A DNA stretch of 64,000 nucleotides from Onchocerca lupi (taxonomy: Eukaryota; Nematoda; Chromadorea; Rhabditida; Onchocercidae). Below are positions 24,642-37,658 of the stretch, piece after piece. The notes beneath the pieces are model-generated. The model made no database searches. It worked only from the letters and a program-made list of their open reading frames with translations, and had not been told where the DNA came from. The stretch is from contig JAOVVO010000164.1 of assembly GCA_028564675.1 (NCBI GenBank), forward strand, positions 62,001-126,000, read 5' to 3'. Within the stretch, counting starts at the first letter, position 1, and the number at the start of each line of letters is the position of its first letter. The position numbers were made by a program, and so were the translations under genes.

Positions 24642-27600
24642 TCACCACGCCCAGGATGGACCAACTTGATTATTAGTTGTTGAACTTCCCCCACCATACG
24701 GTGGCAAACTCATAGGTCGTTGCGCATCTTGACCGATAGCAGGTGATGAACTGTCAAAAAAATCCGAATGAATGCTAACACTGTGTGGACTACGTGGAAC
24801 GGGTGTTCGTAACGATTCAATTGGAGAATCCATTATAGCACCTGAAGTATATTCAGCCATTTAAATCCATATTTCATTTACTAACTGTTGTTGTATAAAA
24901 AGAAAAATTAAAAATTTAAAAAATGAATTAAATGGAATTAAGTTACCGATATGAAAATTGAGACTCATTGCTGGTGAAATAGACATCGCTGTAGTTGTAG
25001 GCACAGTCGCTGAAGATGGTCGTCCACTGTTAAGAGCATTTGTCGTATTAAGAGCCGAAAAGTCCATAAATGAATGTGGATGTGCTTGCTGCGTTGCTTC
25101 GATATGACCAGTCGTTTGTGATTGACGATGTTCGTTTTGAGTTCGAGATATATCAGATAGAGCAAATTCAGCGATGTTTTGTTGAGGTAATACATTAGGG
25201 GCAACAGATCTGTTCAAGCTATTCGATGAATTATCAATTAACTCTGAGGAAGGAATCGGTCGAAACATGTTTTCCATATTTGGTTGCATCTGCTGAAACA
25301 TTAGCGATAATTTTGTAGAAAAAAAGTAAAAAGAAGATATACAGCTTAATCATGTTGAAGAATGCTAGGTTTGTGATGCGGTATTTTTGACATTATTAAA
25401 ATGCAATTAACCGCTTAGCAGAATCTTGCCAAATATATCTGCAATGTGTTATGTTGTTCAAGATCTTAATACAATTAAATAATCTTATGATGAGGCAGAA
25501 AGTGAAGATAGTGCATCAGTGTGCACAAATGACGTTGGACAGAAGCTGCAACAATTTTAAAAAATGAGATTTATTCGGAAGTTCAAAAGAGAGTAAAGCT
25601 TAGCGCTAATATCAGTCGTGATCTTTGTTCATTCTAAATCTAATTTATGATACTCTGACTTTTCAAAATACAAGGACCAAATTCTAAGGATTCCAAAACA
25701 GATTAGAGGAGATAAAACTGCAAAACAAAACGATAGTCACGACATTCAAACCTTAGCCTGTGCAGCAAGCTGTGCTAACTGTTTCGCACGTCGATATCTG
25801 CGTCTATGTTGCTTACCATTGTTCGAATTACTATGATGTTTTTGAATATGCTCTTTCAACTTATCCCGCCTCGAAGATGAATAATCGCAATTGTCGCACC
25901 TAAATTCGTTTAAGGCAATACAGTTCATTTCGTTTATTATTTTCGAATGAACTTAGAACTTACTTAAAAGGTTTATCTTCCAAATGTATTCTTTCGTGTC
26001 GCACCAAATGTGATTTCTCGATAAAAGAACGATTACATGTCTTGCAGTGATGTGCTCTGACTGCTAAGTGCGTTCTGGAAGTAAAAAATTCGATTAAACA
26101 AAAATTGTGAATAAAAACCGGCAACTGGTTAGTATTTTAAACTATATCGACCATTCCTTCAAAAGTAAACTATGTTTAATTACTGGCAGTAAACGGCCTT
26201 TCATCAAAAGATATTTTCCAAATATGCTTTGATCTTCCAAGTGTCTTCAGTAACCTTTTTAAAAAACCTTAACTACAAGCTCTTGAAATCATATGACTGT
26301 ATTGATCCTAACATTAACTCCACATTTGCAAAATTTTATCAAAAATCAAATGTACAGAAGTGTTCCACATGATTCTTTTAATTCTTAGTTAGCTTCTCTT
26401 GTTTCCTGAAAACTAATTCACAATTTCTATAAAACTTAACATCTATTTTCTTTCCTGCCATTCCCCTAAAAATAGCGTAAAAAAAAAAACTGTATTTCGT
26501 CATTATTCCAGTATAAGAATTTTGTATCTTATGATTTGCGGAAACAAAAAAGACAAAAACCAACAATAAAAAAAAAAATTTGAAAAGCTAAAAAAACTCT
26601 AATCTCAATTTTTTAAAAATGTTAAACTCTACCTTAAATGTGCAGCAAGCTGACTTTTCTTGGGTGATGAATAAGTACACTCTTCATAGTGACAATGAAA
26701 AACATCACCCGAATGAATACGTCGATGAGAAATAAGATGACTTTGATATTTTGTTGAGAAATCACAATGAAGACACTGATAAGGTCTATAAAGAATGAAA
26801 CAATTTATTTCAAATAACTACATGCATAATATAGGATCGACAGTTACGAAAGAAAGATGGCTTTTATACAGTGATCATTAAAATCGACAATATTACCTGT
26901 TTTCGGAATGTGCAGCGACATGCTGATCTAGAGTACTTTTCATTGCAAATGCACGACCACATTCGGGACAGTGAAAAGGCTTATCAACGGTGTGATTTCG
27001 AATATGGCCAATAAGATGATTTCTTGAGCGGCTTTTGTATTCACATAATATACATTTGAACGGTCGTTCATCAGCTGAAACAAATCCTTGCAGAAAGAGT
27101 GACGTATATAATTTAATAGTATCAAGGACTTCGTCTTAGTATGAGAATTCATTGAAACTAATTAAAGCTAGCGCCAACCTATGCAGGAGAGAATACTGTA
27201 AGAAGACTGAGAATGAATGCACAAGAACTAACAGTGTGTTAAGCGATGCGCAAGTAAGATCTGGATAGAATCATTGCCATATTGACATATATCGCAATGG
27301 AAGGGCGGACCCTTAAATTATCAAAAAATTTTGTATTAAATAATTTATATCAAAAAGTTTAAGTGCATCATGTTGCTCAGAAAATCTGCAGTTTACAAAT
27401 ATATGTTTAAGATAAATGCCCATACAGGCATATTATCTTTTCTCTTTACTGGAAAACTACTAATTGACGGGATAATTTTTTTTCTTTTTTTTTTTTTGCA
27501 AAAGAAGACTCTTTCAAATCAATAATCTCTCGAAGAACATACCGGGAAATGTGTTTTCATATGCTCATAGTAATCACGATTCCAACGACACTCATAAACG

Positions 27601-30525
27601 CAAAGAGAACAAACATAAGCGATGTTTCGGGTATGTGCTCGTATGATATGATGCTTAATGAGAACAGCAGATGAACTTCTGTACACACAGTAGTCACATT
27701 TAAAGAACTTCTCAACAGGTGCACCGTTTGTATCGCCATTTGTTTCATTATCAGATTCATCCTGCTGTGAGCACGGATCAACTTCATCCGCTTCGTCAAA
27801 TATAACCTGTAAAAACATTTTCAAGTTCAACAGATTCTATTTCAGTTTATTAAGTCTTATTTGAAGACATTTACAAATCATTATTTTTCCTGATAAAAAA
27901 AAATGTCTCCAAAAATTCCACTTTAATAAATAAAAACCTACTTGTTCATCAAGATCAATCCCGCAGTCTGGATATAATTCTTCACCAATTAATGTATCAT
28001 CTGCTTTCAAAGATTCAGCCCGGACAAAACTTTTATTCTTTGGTGGTCTACCTCGCCGTTTCGCTAATACTTGGTTTGCTGCAGTTATTGATTTTCGATA
28101 TAATTTATGACGGCCGGCAGCAGCTGGAAAAAAGGAAACGGAAACTTCTGATCATAATTCTAATGGATCGACAGCTGTAGAGATAAGAATAAAAGCAAAC
28201 GTAAAAAATTAGTTTCGAGAAAAAATGTGAAATCTTAATGCCCTACAAAAGAGAACAACAATTTTCTGTATTTTCCTTGTCATGATAGATTAACAGACCT
28301 AAAAGACGATTTTTCCGACTTAAAATGTTCATTGCATTTAAGTGGATTTTCAGCTTCAAAGCTGGACGAGAACCAATATTTGCTTCCGCAGGATGCAGCT
28401 GAAACTAAAACTCACAACTTGGCAAAAAGAGTATATCTGTATATCAGAAAATGCAAAAAATACAACAGTTTTGCGAACTGCATAGTTTATCTTAAAAGGT
28501 AGAAAAATCTAGTCCATACATTTATTCTGTTGTTGTTATAGAATGGAATTATCATAAAATCAATACTGAAATGCATAAGTTGTCCCTTTATGCTCTAATT
28601 CATCAATAAAATCGAAGAGGAACAAAATTTTAAGACTTTTGACGCTTGATACAGTCTCGAAATGAAAACTAATGAGTAAAAATGACAACTACCACTTCTT
28701 CAGTTGTTGAAGCACCGATTACAGGGGGTTGTCCAGTTTCTTCACTATAATTTGATTGTGCCTGCATTTTGTTGGTATCTATTTCATGAGCTTCGTCCCC
28801 AATTCTTCCACTTTGTGAACTTCCACTCTCTGATTTTACACTGTAATAACATTTTTTAGAACTTTTACCAAAAAAAAAATATAAAAATAAAGTTTTGTAT
28901 TTTTATCATCGACAAGTTTGTATTTATTTCAATTCTGATTTATTTCTTGGAAGATTTTGTGAAATACAGAAGACTAAAAAGTTAGGATTTATAATACAAA
29001 TGTATTTAAAAAGTTTCATAAATTCATACTTCATCATGAAACCGCTCTCTCCTTGAGAAATACCACGAGACTGTGGTTGAGATTGTGAACTGCTTCCATA
29101 TGTCATATGAGCATCGTTATAAAAAATCGTTCTTTCACTACCAAATTGAGCAGTAAGAGTTCGATATTGCGCTTGATATTTTGCCATTGGCATTGAATGT
29201 TCATACCTTCCAAAAGAAGTAGTAAAAATTTGAGACATAATAGAAGATGACATGTGTTTTTGAAGATAAGCGTATCAATCATTTTTAGCATGAATTCTAT
29301 ATGATAAGGAGTCTATGAATCAATTATGAAAGAATGCAAGAATGAATAATATGACTCAGAAAATTGTTCACGTCAAACGCAGTTGCAAGGAGGATATAAT
29401 GAATACTGTCATGCAATACTCCTTTGCTGAGCCAACAGTGTAGCTTCGTATGTAAGTTCCAAGAACAAAGTAAAAACACAGCAGGACAAGAAACATACAT
29501 CATTTGCATAAGTGTATATCGTGCTGCTTGAGAGTTGATAAGAAAAGACGAATAATCCAGCAAATATTCCAAAGTAGTCGATTGTACCGATGCAAACGAA
29601 CATGCAGCCAACATCTCCTTGAAGAGAGAATCACGTTGCGTTGGGTTATGCCCAATCCAGTGAACTATTAATCTGAATTTCAAATATATGAAAACTTATC
29701 AAACCTCAAGATCTGCATGTAAGAATAAATTTCCGAGAGCAGAATTGTCAATAGAAACTAAGTACAAAAACTTGAATACACGAATTCGTTAACGACTCTT
29801 GTAAATAAAGTGTAATTCACTTCAAATGGACATCAGGGGAAATAGAATTGGCATATTTTGGTTCAGACAATAACGCATTCAGCTGAGCTAACGAAAATTC
29901 AACGATATCCGTGCTTTCTAGCAAGCATCTGTTGATGTTAACATCGAAGAAATCGCATGCACTCTTCAGGAGAGCCGGTAAATTATATTTCAGCGCAAGT
30001 TCCTTCACCGATAAACAATTAGCTGAATCCATATAACGGTCCAAATATTCTGCACAATAATTTTTTACTCGTGTTATCTGAAACAAAAAAGGAGAATAGC
30101 AACTTCTGTCAAGTTTCGAATTTTTCATAATTATAATTCGTTAACTGGGTGCTATTTGCTATCCGTTCTCTAATTTGAAGCTAGTTAACAAAGTACATCA
30201 GCATATGTGTTCCAGAAATAGAAAAATAATGAATGCTCTATAGCAAAACATGATACTTTTTTTTGTAACCAATAAAAAAAAAAAAAAATTGACCAGAAAA
30301 TTGTTGGCGAGTTTCAGCAGATCCGTTACACTGCTGCGATCGATAACAACACTTCCACTATACATGTAATTGAGCAATAGTTCAAAAACTGCAGGATTCT
30401 GACAATTCACGATCACCTAAAAAAAAATTGCAAAGATAACAATGGTAAATTCAGAACAGGAAACAAAAACCATGTTTAACATTGAATTATAAAAATAATA
30501 TGTCTCAGCAGTAAAAGCAATAATC

Positions 30526-30579
<54 letters not shown>

Positions 30580-31009
30580 CTTTCTATTTCTATTGAAATT
30601 ATAAGTACCAGTCGAACCGAAAAACCCTTTTATAACTCTTAATGGTTTCTTATATTTTATATGAAACTTGATGGTTTAGTAATTAGTCTAATTTTCCCTC
30701 ATATACAAATGATAAAAAAAACCATAGCAAAATGCTATTAAGCTTCAAAATATGATTGCTATAACAAACCTGTTCTTTTACAACTTTCGAATTTCTGAGG
30801 ATAGAATCGAAATATGGGCTGCATGCCGCAAGGATATTACGATGTGCACAAAAGTGCCGATCCTTAACGACAATATATACATCACAAAAGCGTCCCGTAT
30901 CACGTTGATAACGCAAACGCTCCAATATAACATTCCCATGCTGGTCCGTAAATGACATCGGATTCAGATTTCCATTCCCGTCCTGTGCACAAGTTGACAG
31001 CGTTGTCAT
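24642..31009 (-). CDS. eor-1: BTB-BACK nine-zinc-finger transcription factor, EOR-1/PLZF-like
   Basis: Sixteen exons on the minus strand join in phase: 31009-30770, 30416-30294, 30077-29821, 29672-29499, 29206-29030, 28840-28693, 28398-28299, 28123-27942, 27806-27543, 27311-27233, 27074-26897, 26785-26633, 26074-25964, 25899-25752, 25292-24947, 24841-24642; 959 residues. Order: BTB/POZ about residues 30-125 (GRFCDVYIVVKDRHFCAHRN), BACK about 125-240, a linker with an AT-hook at about 426 (KRRGRPPKNK), nine C2H2 fingers about 500-770 (first FKCDYCVYRSSS, last CDNCDYSSSRRDKLKEH), then a Gln/Ser/Pro-rich tail. BTB plus nine fingers matches nematode EOR-1, the PLZF-like factor acting downstream of Ras/EGF signalling, hence the symbol; orthology is inferred from architecture. 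Start: MTTLST at 31009, just after an acceptor-like TTGTTTAG. The exon 5 acceptor (TTTTGGAAG) is weak. Confidence 0.85.
30529..30578. repeat. Poly(A) tract in an intron
   Basis: About 50 bases of A interrupted by one G, inside the intron upstream of 30416 of the minus-strand zinc-finger gene. On the sense strand it is poly(T). Confidence 0.95.
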
Positions 31010-32327
31010 TGCTCTAAACAATATTTTATTCTCATTAATTTCGTTATGGCCCAATACACATCCACACTGTGCACCATCAAAAAATCCATCTCTCTGTACT
31101 TCAGAAACCGGAATTCTACATGTCCAGAAAATCACATATCTTTCTGAAATCTAGATATGGCCACAGATGGATTCAAGTTATAAGTTATCCGAAGCATATA
31201 AATGTGATCTAGTATATTTATCAACACAAGGGTATCAGAATCTCGAAGAGAAAGCAGCTTAAAGTTAAGGACAAATAAAACACGCATTTAGCGGGTCTTT
31301 CCAATTGCACAACCAAAGCTTGAAGCGCGAACAACCAAACGCCACTAAATCACCGCTTTCAACTGCATTTAACTCAAATATTTCAGTTAAATATAAGAAA
31401 CTATACTGGAAATTTGCATATAAACTTTATATGACAGAAAAATTACTCGGTATATTTCTCCAATCCTGAATTATTTTCAATCACTGGTACCACTATCACC
31501 ACGGCTATCTAATCATTTTCTCCATCAGTGGATCTTTTTTTTTTTTATCAATTCCCGTTCCCCATTCCATCACGGTAATCCTTACAACCATACAAGAGTA
31601 GAATATGACTATCCAAGAAATTTTCCAATCCTTAAAGAGCAAACTGTTTCATTAATTCTATGTTATTCAATCTTATCAGCTTGTCGGCTTTTCAACCTTT
31701 CAAATAACTGCATTATCTGCTTCCCCAACCTCTCACTCAAGCATTTCAAAACCACATCTTCAACTTCACGTAAACTTTTCGTTTTCGTTGTCCAATTTGC
31801 GAGTATACGTCGTAGCATCCCAGCATGCGCAACGAAACGTGAAACAGAGTATGAATGAGGATTTTCGATTACGCTGACGAAGTGAGATTTTGTGGTTTGT
31901 TTGGAGATCCATATTGGAAGAATGTGGTTTTACGTGGGTTCACGTGGGAGAGGGATAGATACCAACTTCTAGAATGCAGATTGTCATGATAGTTATTGCA
32001 GGATATTTGAAGACTAAATAATTAAGTGGAAACTCTAATTCATCTGTGTTTAGACATTTACGGATGTTATCATTATTTCATATGGACAGATTTGCTATAA
32101 CAGTGATTACAAGACGTATATCAATATGAAAGTAATCTTTTTCCTTCCATTATAGTTTCGAACCAAATGCTATTTTTGAATAGTACTCTTTTTTCTCTTT
32201 TATTTTCTGTAATGCCGGCAAGTTATTCTTTTTCTTCCATTTTATGGCAGAACTTTACCTGTTGTTTTGTTGAACATCGGAAATTGAGAATACATAACAT
32301 TTAATATAGGATATCGGATAGGGTGTA
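31010..32327. other. Divergent promoter region
   Basis: Separates the minus-strand BTB zinc-finger gene from the plus-strand dehydrogenase pair. From about 31750 to 31960 it is locally richer in GC and contains TACGTGGGTTCACGTGGG, including CACGTG at 31941-31946. Presumed promoter DNA; no gene seen. Confidence 0.5.
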
Positions 32328-33799
32328 ATGCCGGAATATACGAAAACTTGCAATACTGTAATTCAAATAATTGAACCACGCCTATTAAGCTTTTCAATGG
32401 AATTTTGATTCATGGCAATTTTGAGTTCATTTCACAGGAAGCAGTAGCTTTGGTAACCGGTGGAGCGTCAGGTTTGGGCAAAGCCACAGTTCAGCATTTA
32501 TTAAAGCATGGTTTCAAAGTTGCCATGTTGGATCTTCCATCTTCAAATGGTTCTTTCCTGGCGAAATTGATAAATCGGAATTGTTTATACGTACCGGCCA
32601 ATGTAATGCTCAGTTTTAAGAGAAATCTCAGTCTAAGTTTTCAAATAATAGATGTCATGTTTTAAGTGGGTAAATTTTTGTTTCGTCAAGTACAAATATT
32701 GAATGATTTATATATTTTTTTTCTCTCGTAAAAATGGTATCAATAATATCATTCCTTAGTCGATTTTCCAGCTGCAATCATCATTTTCAGGTAACAATTG
32801 ATGAGGAAGTAAAAAATGGTATATCGAAAGTGAAGAATAAATTTGGACATTTGAATGCTGTAATCAACTGTGCCGGAATCTCTTTTAATTATAAAATGTT
32901 TAGCTTCAATAAACAAAATACAAATCAGAAATTAACAGTAATGTCGGATTTGAAAAAAGTGTTGACAGTGAGATTTTTTTTTCTGTATTATTGAATTCTG
33001 ATCTTGAGATTTAACTTTTGCTGCAACTTATTTGCTATTATATCAATTCCGTGGTTAGTATAGAAATATGTTCTGTGCGATATTCTCTAATATTCTTATG
33101 TTTCATTTACTTCTATTAAGGTGAATGTTATCGGGACACTTAATGTTATTCGATATGCCCTCGATTTGGTGGCACAAAATGAAAAAGATGAATCGGGATG
33201 TCGAGGCGTTATCATCAACACATCATCATTCTCATCGTTTGAGCCACAGTTTGGGCAAGCAAGTTTTTAAATTTGTGAAATGGCTCTTGGATTTAACTCT
33301 TGGAATTATTTCTCATTACCACTAGTTTCTCATAATTAAGTTCAGTTTAGTTCCGTTATGTATTCCTTGAAACTATGCAAGTCATCTTACCACCAAAATG
33401 ATAAATCTACTCGTAGCAAAATTTCAGGGATTTGATGCGATATCTTCTGGAGCTGTGAATAATGCTACATTAACTTTAGCGAAAGATCATGCTTCAGATG
33501 GTATTCGATTTATCACAATTGCGCCAGGCATTTTTCGAACACCTTTGGTGATTTCCCATATGAATGAATTGGTAATTGATTTACGAATTTTCAGATATTC
33601 ATTTTTTGTTCTGAACGAAATATCGAAAAATGAATCAATAATTTTATAGAATGTGGAAATATATGAAAAAATGGTGGAATTCCCTGCGCGATTAGGTATA
33701 CCAGAAGAATTTGCTGCTCTCGTACTGCATGTTATTCAAAATAGTTACTTGAATGGCGTGGTCATTCGTCTGGATGGTGCTCTTAGGATGCCACCATAA
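32328..33799 (+). CDS. HSD17B10-like short-chain dehydrogenase, catalytic residues lost
   Basis: Exons: 32328-32357 (tentative first exon, MPEYTKTCNT), 32438-32602, 32791-32967, 33121-33258, 33428-33571, 33650-33799 (TAA); about 267 residues. Collinear with mitochondrial 3-hydroxyacyl-CoA dehydrogenase type 2: cofactor loop TGGASGLGKA, INCAGIS, RGVIINTSS, FITIAPGIFRTPL and the end VIRLDGALRMPP. The catalytic YxxxK segment, SAYAASK in the downstream copy, is GFDAISS here: Tyr is replaced by Asp and Lys by Ser, while the Ser of INTSS remains. The protein should bind NAD but not perform the normal reaction. Intron 4 uses a GC donor (CAA|GCAAGT). Exon lengths 165, 138 and 150 equal those of the downstream copy, so this is a tandem duplicate. 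All frames are open, so it looks like an expressed pseudoenzyme rather than a dead gene. No start codon exists in frame in the exon at 32438, so the start is the least certain point. Confidence 0.85.
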
Positions 33800-35261
33800 A
33801 TTTTTGTTCATTGATTAGATCTATGAATGGGTATCTCAATTTCTCATTCATAATGAATAGCAATGCTTACACCTACATAAAAAATCCATACTTTTATTTC
33901 TGTTTTAGTTATAGTTACAGTCTGGGCTCAGATCTTAATATGTGTTGTTGCTTGAATGATGTGTTGATTTTTGTTGTAAATGTTAATTGTTACTTTTTTT
34001 GCATTTGATTTCTCTCAATCGATAAAATTGATGATTCTGACTGTTGATTTATTTTTCTATTGTTTTTCAATCAAGATTTATTATATTTGCAATACGAATA
34101 TAAAGATTACCCATCTTTATAATGATTTACAAAAATTTTGTCAAATGAATTTGAAAACTTGAAAGGTAATGATTACACCATAAATGACTGGCAGTTAATC
34201 CTCGTAAGGTGGTATTTTGAGTTATGGAATCGAATTTCTTGACAAGTCCATCGGTGTTAGTCCAATTTACACCGTTTACCACCAGGTTGTCCATTACTTA
34301 TAGTAGCGGGGCTGAGATATGGACGAACCGCGTGTTTTGGCAGAAAATTTGGTTGGGCTGTGGGTTGTATAGGTTTTGTGTGAATTTGGTCAATTCAGTT
34401 TATAAATTAGCAGTTTCTTCATTTTGGTTTTTGTGGGACATGCCGGATTTGTTTTGGGAGTCGGCGGGAACAGCTTAATCATTCTCAATCTTTGAGCAGA
34501 TTATTTAATGAAATTTAGTAGCTCTTTGGGTACTAATAGTCAGATCTGTTACTTTATCAAGTTATTCTGCCCTGTTTTTTTTTTTTTTTTTTTTTTTCGG
34601 TAATGTTTAGTTTTCTGATGATTTCATAACATTTATGGTAATGAAGTTAGGAAGTGAAAAATACTACAGGATGATTTCTGCATTATATGTATTGCTTATG
34701 GAGATAATTCATTGATATACTTTCTGGTATTTGGTTTTCGGATTCTGAGTTGGGTCACATGAATAGAGTGGAAACAGTGGAATTAAAACGCGACTGTATT
34801 TAGATAGAAACTTGGCTCGTATTTTGTATTTTGATTAATATTGACTAGTTATGAGTCTATGCTTCTGTAGTAAATGTGCAATCCTGGAAAGAAAAACAGT
34901 AGAGTACTATTTATTCACAAGATTTTGATGCTTAGTTTTCAGATGGTATTCGAAGATTTTTTCCGGTTCATAATTCAGAATGAATTGTCATATTTCAGTT
35001 TTCGCATATTTCGACCGAAGATTTAGATTTCAATCGTTTTATTGGTTGATAAAAATTAAAAAAAAAAAAAAAATCGTTCCCAATCTTATGAAATGAGCCT
35101 TGTATTCAGTGAACAGTTAAAGTTTTAATTAAAATACTCGGAATATATGTATTTGGAAGATGCGTAACTTCTTCAGAATTCTTCAATTTATCGAATTGAC
35201 AACGAGCAGCTAGCATGTTTTCATTAGAAAGATGAATTTTGTTGCAGGTCTGGTATAAATT
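33800..35261. other. Spacer between tandem dehydrogenase genes
   Basis: No gene seen. It contains a poly(T) tract at about 34571-34598 and short chance frames. The final bases before 35262 include TTGCAG (ending 35247), an acceptor-like site 14 bp before the next ATG that could accept a spliced leader or untranslated exon. Confidence 0.5.
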
Positions 35262-36822
35262 ATGGCCACATATTTGGCTTCTGTGAAGGTATGGCTTTGA
35301 GAAGTTGTATATATCATTTCTCCCAATACTTTGATTTATTAAGTTTATGTGATATTCGTTACCGTTTTTCAGGGCATTGTGGCTTTAGTCACCGGTGCTG
35401 CATCGGGCCTTGGAGCTGGTACAGCGCGACATCTTGTCGAACATGGAGCTAAAGTGGTCATTATGGATTTGCCACAATCGAAGGGTGAGACAGTGGCGAA
35501 GGAAATGGGGCAAAATTGCTTATTTACTGCGGCTGATGTGAAAATTTTAATTTTCAATTTTAAATTTTTTCTAGAATAAAATTACTGAAATAAGAAAGCA
35601 GTGATGACTTGTAGGTTAAATGAAATTTTAAATATACTTTTTATTTGATCAGCTAAGCATCTATGTATCTCTCGATGCCCGATAAATTGAGAAATGAGGG
35701 AGAGATGAAATTCATGGTTAAGTATGTAGGGTTTGAGCATAATAAGAATAAAATAAACGAATATTTGTTTTTGCCGAATGCATATTTGGAATTAAGGTGA
35801 TATTCGATTTGCAGGTGCGGTCTTCAGCTGAAGTGTCAAATGCATTTCATACTCTGATTAATAAATTTGGACAATTAGATGCTGTTGTGAATTGTGCTGG
35901 TGTATCATATCCATTTAAGTTGTACAACTTGCAGAAGAAGAAAGCTTGTGATGCAGAACTCATTCGTAAAACATTTGATGTAAAAATTTTATACTTAATC
36001 TCTAATTGCTCATCAAATTGCGAAAGGTTTTTCAAATCTTTTCCTGGTCGGATTTATACTAAAATTCAGATAAAAATGGGAAGAAATTGAATGGATATAA
36101 TAAAAAATGAAATTCTTATCTGCTGCATTATTCCTATATGTTTAGTTTTAGGTTAATGTTTTTGGTACTTTTAACGTTATACAGCAGGCTCTTGAAACAT
36201 TTGCGCTCAAGGGTAAGGACAACTTGGGTTTTCGTGGTGTAGTCATCAACACAGCATCTATAGCAGCTTACGATGGGCAAGTAGGACAGGTGCATTACTT
36301 GGTTAAACTTTTATTGTATTTCGAAAAAATTTTTGTAGAAAATGGGCCAAAAATGGTAGAAACAGGCAGATGATGCAGTATTTAGCAATTTGTTTAGTTT
36401 GAAAACACATAACGCTAGTGTCAAAAACTTTCTTGTTGTAGAGTGCTTACGCAGCTTCCAAAGGAGCCATTGTAAGTGCAACGCTTGCGTTTGCACGTGA
36501 CTATGCTGAGGATGGAATACGGTTCATGACAATTGCACCAGGACTTTTTGACACTCCCTTGATGAGTGGGCTTCCTGAAAAGGTGACAGTGCGCAGTATA
36601 TTATTATTTTCCAGTCAGAAAATAGTGGAATTTGTCTGCTTATTGTTTTGGATGTATTAAAGCATTTTTCAGGTACGAACTTTCCTAGCCGACTTGATTC
36701 CACTTCCGAACAGACTGGGCCATCCGGAAGAATTTGGTGCTTTGGTGCGTCATATCATCGAGAATCGGTACTTAAACGGAGAAGTGATACGTCTTGATGG
36801 AGGCTTAAGAATGCCTCCCTAA
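35262..36822 (+). CDS. 3-hydroxyacyl-CoA dehydrogenase type 2 (HSD17B10), intact copy
   Basis: Exons: 35262-35288, 35373-35537, 35815-35979, 36152-36289, 36442-36582, 36673-36822 (TAA); 261 residues, the length of human HSD17B10. Start MATYLASVK. The Rossmann loop is TGAASGLGAGTA; NCAG is at about residues 90-93. The catalytic triad aligns one-to-one with the human enzyme: Ser155 (INTASIAAY), Tyr168 and Lys172 (SAYAASKGA). The tail is VIRLDGGLRMPP. Known role of the family: mitochondrial NAD-dependent oxidation of 3-hydroxyacyl-CoA in isoleucine and fatty acid breakdown, and, in animals, a subunit of the protein-only mitochondrial RNase P and tRNA methylation complex. The adjacent upstream copy shares its intron positions. 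No clear mitochondrial presequence is seen; the human protein also lacks a cleaved one. Confidence 0.95.
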
Positions 36823-37658
36823 GCCTATAATATGACATGATGGATTCGAAACTCACTTTCTTTTGTGAAAGGGAATTATCAGAATAGTAACCTATAGTAA
36901 TTTAAAAGGGTTAGCAGTTTTAAGAGATGTTTAGAGAAAGATGAAAATATTGTGAAACTAATCATTATTTCACATACGTCACTTTTTTCAAGCATTATTT
37001 GTTGTTTGTTATCCGATGAGCAGTTATTTGTTTTCTTGGCAAACTTTCATAGTGTCTTCATTTTGTTTCGCATTAATGATGTGTTCAGCGGTTGTTGCAT
37101 ATATATTTTGTTACTTTATCATATTGGAATAAAGCTTTAAAATTTCCTATCATTTTTGTTTTAGTTATCATCAAAAGTAATGCTTCTTTGCAAACAAGTA
37201 CTTTTCATTTTCAATGAAAGAGAGGCCCATTGCGTTGATCTTCAGCGATTGTTCTTGAGTAATTTTTCAGTATTCGCTGGCATTTTTAAAAGCACTTACA
37301 ACACTGGATATTCGCGTGGGTGATCTCATTGTTAGTCTTTACGTGGTATGCTGGTGTCGTTGATGAATTTTAGGATGATCAGCGGTGGGGGTGTTCATTA
37401 AACTGACTGTTATTAGTGTAGTGATTTTGATGTAGTCTAAGTGCAATGATACATGGGGATCACTGAAAGTTAAGGAGCTTCAGTGTAATCGTATAAGCAT
37501 CAAAAAGGAGCCCTTTTTGCCGGGCTTGTCACTTACGGTTCTTGCTCTATTTTTTAATGTGAATTTGTTCAATGTGGAATATCTTATTCGTATATATCTC
37601 ATTATGCAAATATTTCCTTTTTTTTTTTTTTTTTTTTTCAGCTTATTCGGCACTCAAG
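36823..37658. other. Intergenic region before wapl
   Basis: No gene seen. AATAAA at 37128-37133 is the best poly(A) signal candidate for the intact dehydrogenase gene, though it lies about 300 bp beyond its stop. Confidence 0.45.
37612..37642 (+). promoter_or_regulatory. Poly(T)-CAG acceptor before the wapl ATG
   Basis: A run of more than 20 T ending in TTCAG at 37641 lies 17 bp before the first ATG of wapl. No in-frame upstream exon is evident, so this is a good candidate spliced-leader trans-splice acceptor; a 5' untranslated exon is the alternative. Confidence 0.45.

Noticed and set aside
31941..31946. CACGTG E-box upstream of the zinc-finger gene, with another at 17170 upstream of hid-1
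   Set aside because: A six-base palindrome is expected several times in 64 kb; noted only as promoter context.
33125..33325. Plus-strand 66-codon frame
   Set aside because: Shadow frame of dehydrogenase exon 4 (the real frame reads IINTSSFSSFE).
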